A stretch of DNA of 8,724 nucleotides from Rhodoferax sp. Lineage in GTDB: Bacteria; Pseudomonadota; Gammaproteobacteria; Burkholderiales; Burkholderiaceae_C. This document shows, one piece after another, positions 6,036-8,724 of the stretch; the stretch's first letter is position 1, and each line of letters starts with the position of its first letter. The notes under the pieces are model-generated. The model did not search any database. It was not told where the DNA came from and was given only the letters and a program-made list of their open reading frames with translations. The position numbers and the translations under genes are program-made. The stretch is taken from contig JADGRK010000078.1 of the NCBI GenBank assembly GCA_017880985.1, forward strand, positions 1-8,724, read 5' to 3'.

Positions 6036-8056
6036 CGCTTCACCACCATCAGAACCGTGATCAGGGTCACAAAGCTGTACATCAGATAGACCGCAATGCG
6101 CCCCTGCTGCAACAGACCGATCAGCCTTGAGATCCGTTCCACCGCCCGCGCCACCGGCAGATACAACCAGTACCACAGCGGGTCTTCGACTGTGACACGA
6201 TAACGCGGCTGCTCATCGAACGGCGTTGGCAACTCACGCTTCATGCGAAACATGGGATCGAAAATCTGCCGGATCGGTTGACCAAAACCTTCCGCCGTAT
6301 CCTGCATACGCGCGTTTTGCCAGGGGTAACCGCAGTCCCAGGGCGGCACCCGACGGGTCCGTCCGTGGTACAACTTGCGCACCAGCAGAAAGGCCAGAGC
6401 AAAGCTCGCCAGCACACCCAGCAGGAAGATCGCGGGCGCATAGCTGGCACGCTCGATGCTCACCGGCACCAGCAGCCAGCCATTGGCCGCGACCGACTGT
6501 TCCAGGCCGGCCGACACCAGCAATTGCGTCACCGGGTCAATCAAGCCGATGATCTGGTTGGGAATCAAACCGAGCAAAACACAAGCCGCCGCCAGCCACA
6601 ACATGCCAACGCGTTCCCAGATGCCCGCGTCGTGCGCCTGCGACAACTTCTCTTCGCGCGGCTGGCCGAGAAAAATAATGCCGAAATACTTGACCATGGT
6701 GTAGCCCGACAGCGCCGCAATCAAGGCGATCAGGGCAGCCAAGACGGGCACCAGCATATTGAGAAACGAGCTTGGCAGCCCGGCGGTGAACAAGAAGCTT
6801 TGCAGCAGCAGCCACTCGCCAACGAATCCCCCCAAGGGCGGCAGACCGGCGCAAGCCAGGACCCCGATCAGGGTCGGCCAGGCCACCCACGGCACATAGC
6901 GCATCAAGCCACCGAGCTTGCCCAGATTGCGCTCGCCGGTGGCATGCATCACCGCGCCAGTGCTACAAAATAACAGGCTCTTGAAGAAGGCGTGGCTGAT
7001 GACGTGATACAGGGCAGCGGTCAGAGCCAGTGCCGACAGCGTTTTCATGCCATAGGCCGAGAACAACAGTGACAAGCCAATACCGGCACACATCAAGCCA
7101 ATATTCTCGATCGAGGAATAGGCCAGCAAACGCTTCATCTCCACCTGCACCGTGGAGAAAACAACGCCAAACAGCGCAGTCAGCAAACCGATTCCCAGCA
7201 GCAGGGCACCCCACCACCAGATTCGCGTCTGCAAAAGATCAAACGACACTCGAAGAATGCCGTACAAGGCAATTTTGAGCATCACGCCACTCATCAAGGC
7301 CGATACCGGTGACGAGGCGGCCGGGTGCGCTTCGGGCAACCAGACATGCACCGGCAAGATGCCCGCCTTGGCGCCAAAACCAAACACCGCAAGCAAGAAC
7401 GCCACTGAACTCCAGAACGGTGACAAGTGCTGAGCCCGCATGTTGGCGAACGTGTAGTCACCCGTGTTGGCCTGCAAAACGCCAAAACACAGCAGAATGC
7501 CCAAAGCGCCGACGTGGGCCACCAGCATGTAAATAAAGCCCGCGCTGCGAATTTCGGGAATGCGGTGGTTGGAGATGACGAGGAAAAATGACGACAGGGC
7601 CATGGTCTCCCAAACCACCATGAAGGCGTAGGCATCGTCGGCCAACACGACCATCGCCATGCTGGCCAGAAAAACGTGATATTCGAGACAAATCAGGCCG
7701 GGCGGCGTTCCCTCACCCTTGCGAAAATAGCCGGCCGCAAACGCTGACACGCCAGCTGACACGCCACCAATGACCATCAGGAAAAAAGCCGAGAGACTGT
7801 CCAGACGCAGGTGAAATGGCAGTTGCGGCAGCCCGATCGGCAGCACGGCAACTTCGGCACCACTGCCAGCAGCGCTCAAAGCCAGCCCCAGCAACAACAA
7901 CGAAAAAAAACCGCCAACCGGGAACAGCACAACCGCCACCAAGCGAAAGCGCCGCAGAGCAAACACGCCCAGCACGCCAATCAAAAGCCAAGCTGCGACC
8001 ACCACCAAAACCCAGTCCAGATGGATCCACGCCGCGGGATGAGCAAAACTAGTCAT
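6032..8056 (-). CDS. hyfB: HyfB-like antiporter-type membrane subunit (NuoL/HycC family), first gene of the operon
   Basis: The product is 674 residues with some 14-16 membrane helices, as expected for HyfB/HycC. Its central Mrp/NuoL-type domain holds the helix-5 glutamate (Glu150 in VVWETMALSSF), Lys230 and His237 in FGAKAGILPVHVWLPEAHP, Lys261 in SGVMLKIALYGILR, LLAYSSIENIGLM (310-322), and His351, His355 and Lys359 in the broken-helix region. These are the residues used for ion translocation in the family. The C-terminal extension has the HyfB signature PPWDCGYP (571-578) then ARMQDTAEGFGQPI, a cytoplasmic segment, and a last membrane helix (residues about 651-672) resembling the end of HyfB/HycC. 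The ATG at 8054-8056 is the only likely start, because an in-frame TGA lies at 8063-8065. Its ribosome-binding site is poor. It overlaps the hyfC-like gene by four bases. Only about 40 bp separate it from the divergent deacetylase frame. Confidence 0.93.
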   Translation of the reverse strand: MTSFAHPAAWIHLDWVLVVVAAWLLIGVLGVFALRRFRLVAVVLFPVGGFFSLLLLGLALSAAGSGAEVAVLPIGLPQLPFHLRLDSLSAFFLMVIGGVSAGVSAFAAGYFRKGEGTPPGLICLEYHVFLASMAMVVLADDAYAFMVVWETMALSSFFLVISNHRIPEIRSAGFIYMLVAHVGALGILLCFGVLQANTGDYTFANMRAQHLSPFWSSVAFLLAVFGFGAKAGILPVHVWLPEAHPAASSPVSALMSGVMLKIALYGILRVSFDLLQTRIWWWGALLLGIGLLTALFGVVFSTVQVEMKRLLAYSSIENIGLMCAGIGLSLLFSAYGMKTLSALALTAALYHVISHAFFKSLLFCSTGAVMHATGERNLGKLGGLMRYVPWVAWPTLIGVLACAGLPPLGGFVGEWLLLQSFLFTAGLPSSFLNMLVPVLAALIALIAALSGYTMVKYFGIIFLGQPREEKLSQAHDAGIWERVGMLWLAAACVLLGLIPNQIIGLIDPVTQLLVSAGLEQSVAANGWLLVPVSIERASYAPAIFLLGVLASFALAFLLVRKLYHGRTRRVPPWDCGYPWQNARMQDTAEGFGQPIRQIFDPMFRMKRELPTPFDEQPRYRVTVEDPLWYWLYLPVARAVERISRLIGLLQQGRIAVYLMYSFVTLITVLMVVKR

Positions 8057-8096
8057 TGCGCGTCAACCAAGAAGAATCCCAATGCATAAGTGGTCA
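8057..8096. other. Short divergent intergenic region upstream of the hyf-like operon
   Basis: Only 40 bases separate the hyfB-like start from the first plausible ATG of the divergent deacetylase frame. A promoter for a seven-kilobase operon would have to lie here or inside the deacetylase frame. I find only TTGACC (8092-8097, minus strand) without a matching -10, and no clear sigma-54 or Fnr-type site. The expected promoter region may have been lost at the junction. Confidence 0.3.
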
Positions 8097-8724
8097 ATGG
8101 TACAGACTTTTCTTGAGCGTCAGGCAGCCGCCGGGCAGACCCTAACGGATCACGGGTTCGTCGGTACGTTCTACCTCATCAGCAACTGCCTCGATCAGCC
8201 TGGGTATCTCTCGATGGCGCAGGCCTATACCCTGGAGGAAAACGGCCACGAGATCGGCGGCCATACCCGGACCCACCCTGACCTGACCACGCTACCGTCG
8301 GCCGAGCAGAAGGTAGAGATCTGCGGAGGGCGCACCGATCTGCTTGATGGTGGATTCAAACCTCCAGTGTCGTTCGCATATCCGTATGGAAGATTCGATG
8401 CTAGTGCCCGAGCAGCGGTTGCATCCTGCGGCTTCACAAACGCTCGCACTACTCTGCTAAATGGCCCTGAGTCGTTGCCGCCAGCCGATGCCTGGGCTAC
8501 GATCGCAACTCTCTATCCTGTCTCAACCGGGCCATCCGTCTCGCAAATGAAACAGACGATCATTGCAGCAGAGGCTGGCGGGAACAAGTGGGTGCAGATC
8601 CTATGGCATGACATCGTTACCCCGTCCGACCCTGGCTGGGATGACGGTTACTCTCAAGCGAGTTCCGAGTTCGCGGCATTTCTGACTTGGCTCCAGGGTG
8701 AAGTGGGCGCAGGCCGTGTCATCG
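8097..8724 (+). CDS. Polysaccharide deacetylase (NodB domain) missing its N-terminal motif; runs off the right edge
   Basis: This frame is open from just after a TGA at 8040-8042 to the right edge, giving 209 residues from the ATG at 8097 (another ATG is at 8082). It matches the NodB homology domain of carbohydrate esterase family 4, which removes N- or O-acetyl groups from polysaccharides such as peptidoglycan or exopolysaccharide. Seen in order: HGFVGTFYLISN (19-30), the metal-binding HTRTH (His56 and His60) in HEIGGHTRTHPDL, SFAYPYGRFD (92-101), and the late motif WVQILWHDI with His171. The end, VGAGRVI, is where the family closes, so few residues are lost on the right. The first motif (TFDDG), which supplies the metal-binding and catalytic aspartates, should lie about 15 residues before HGFVGTFY. 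It is absent in all three forward frames, and so is any signal peptide. The recognisable domain begins near 8110-8120. Either the gene is a 5'-truncated remnant or the sequence is joined wrongly here. It is probably not active as drawn. Confidence 0.8.
   Translation, partial: MVQTFLERQAAAGQTLTDHGFVGTFYLISNCLDQPGYLSMAQAYTLEENGHEIGGHTRTHPDLTTLPSAEQKVEICGGRTDLLDGGFKPPVSFAYPYGRFDASARAAVASCGFTNARTTLLNGPESLPPADAWATIATLYPVSTGPSVSQMKQTIIAAEAGGNKWVQILWHDIVTPSDPGWDDGYSQASSEFAAFLTWLQGEVGAGRVI

Noticed and set aside
905..8056. Reading the operon as part of a respiratory complex I (nuo) locus.
   Set aside because: The HyfE-type subunit, the HyfB-type C-terminus, the fused NuoC-NuoD and the absence of nuoA, E, F, G, I and J fit a hydrogenase-4/Ehr-type complex instead.
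8049..8087. A 12-residue minus-strand frame (ATG at 8087, TAG at 8049) overlapping the hyfB-like start, considered as a leader peptide.
   Set aside because: It has no ribosome-binding site, no attenuator-like hairpin and no run of diagnostic codons.
8069..8097. TTGACC on the minus strand as a -35 box for the operon.
   Set aside because: At 17-bp spacing the -10 position reads CTTCTT, which is not a plausible hexamer, and the site sits at the suspect junction.

Overview
The window looks like a piece of a betaproteobacterial chromosome, most likely Burkholderiales and possibly Comamonadaceae/Rhodoferax-like. That assignment is an inference from the style of the MetG C-terminus and of the complex I-like proteins, with no database search. 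The sequence is moderately GC-rich and densely coded. I see no tRNA, rRNA, CRISPR array, insertion sequence or large repeat.

Layout, left to right. Positions 1-467 (+) hold the 3' end of metG (methionyl-tRNA synthetase), which contributes its C-terminal tRNA-binding OB-fold. An 18-bp gap separates it from a convergent small gene (486-836, -) for an ABM-like dimeric alpha/beta-barrel protein. Positions 905-8056 (-) are one compact six-gene operon. In transcription order it reads hyfB-like (NuoL/HyfB antiporter-type subunit), hyfC-like (NuoH), hyfE-like (NuoK-like HyfE), hyfF-like (NuoN/M-type), hyfG-like (NuoC-NuoD fusion, hydrogenase large-subunit fold) and hyfI-like (NuoB). All five junctions are overlaps of four bases (ATGA) or gaps of 2-4 bp, so the operon is almost certainly translated as a coupled unit. 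From about 8097 to the right edge (+) lies a polysaccharide deacetylase (NodB domain) reading frame. It runs off the window and lacks its N-terminal catalytic motif.

The main point of interest is the six-gene operon. It is collinear with the E. coli hydrogenase-4 (hyf) operon but lacks the ferredoxin-like subunits (HyfA, HyfH) and the third antiporter-like subunit (HyfD). Its large subunit has lost all four cysteines that bind the Ni-Fe centre: the first motif reads RVSGDS and the last reads DPSWQN. The NuoB-like subunit keeps the cysteines for its proximal [4Fe-4S] cluster, and the membrane subunits keep the charged residues expected for ion translocation. The operon therefore should not encode a hydrogenase, despite automatic 'hydrogenase-4' labels. 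It resembles the poorly understood 'energy-converting hydrogenase related' (Ehr) complexes, a redox-linked ion pump whose electron donor and acceptor are unknown.

The second point of interest is the junction at about 8060-8120, where the start of the hyf-like operon abuts an N-terminally decapitated deacetylase. This could be a genuine rearrangement or an assembly chimera.
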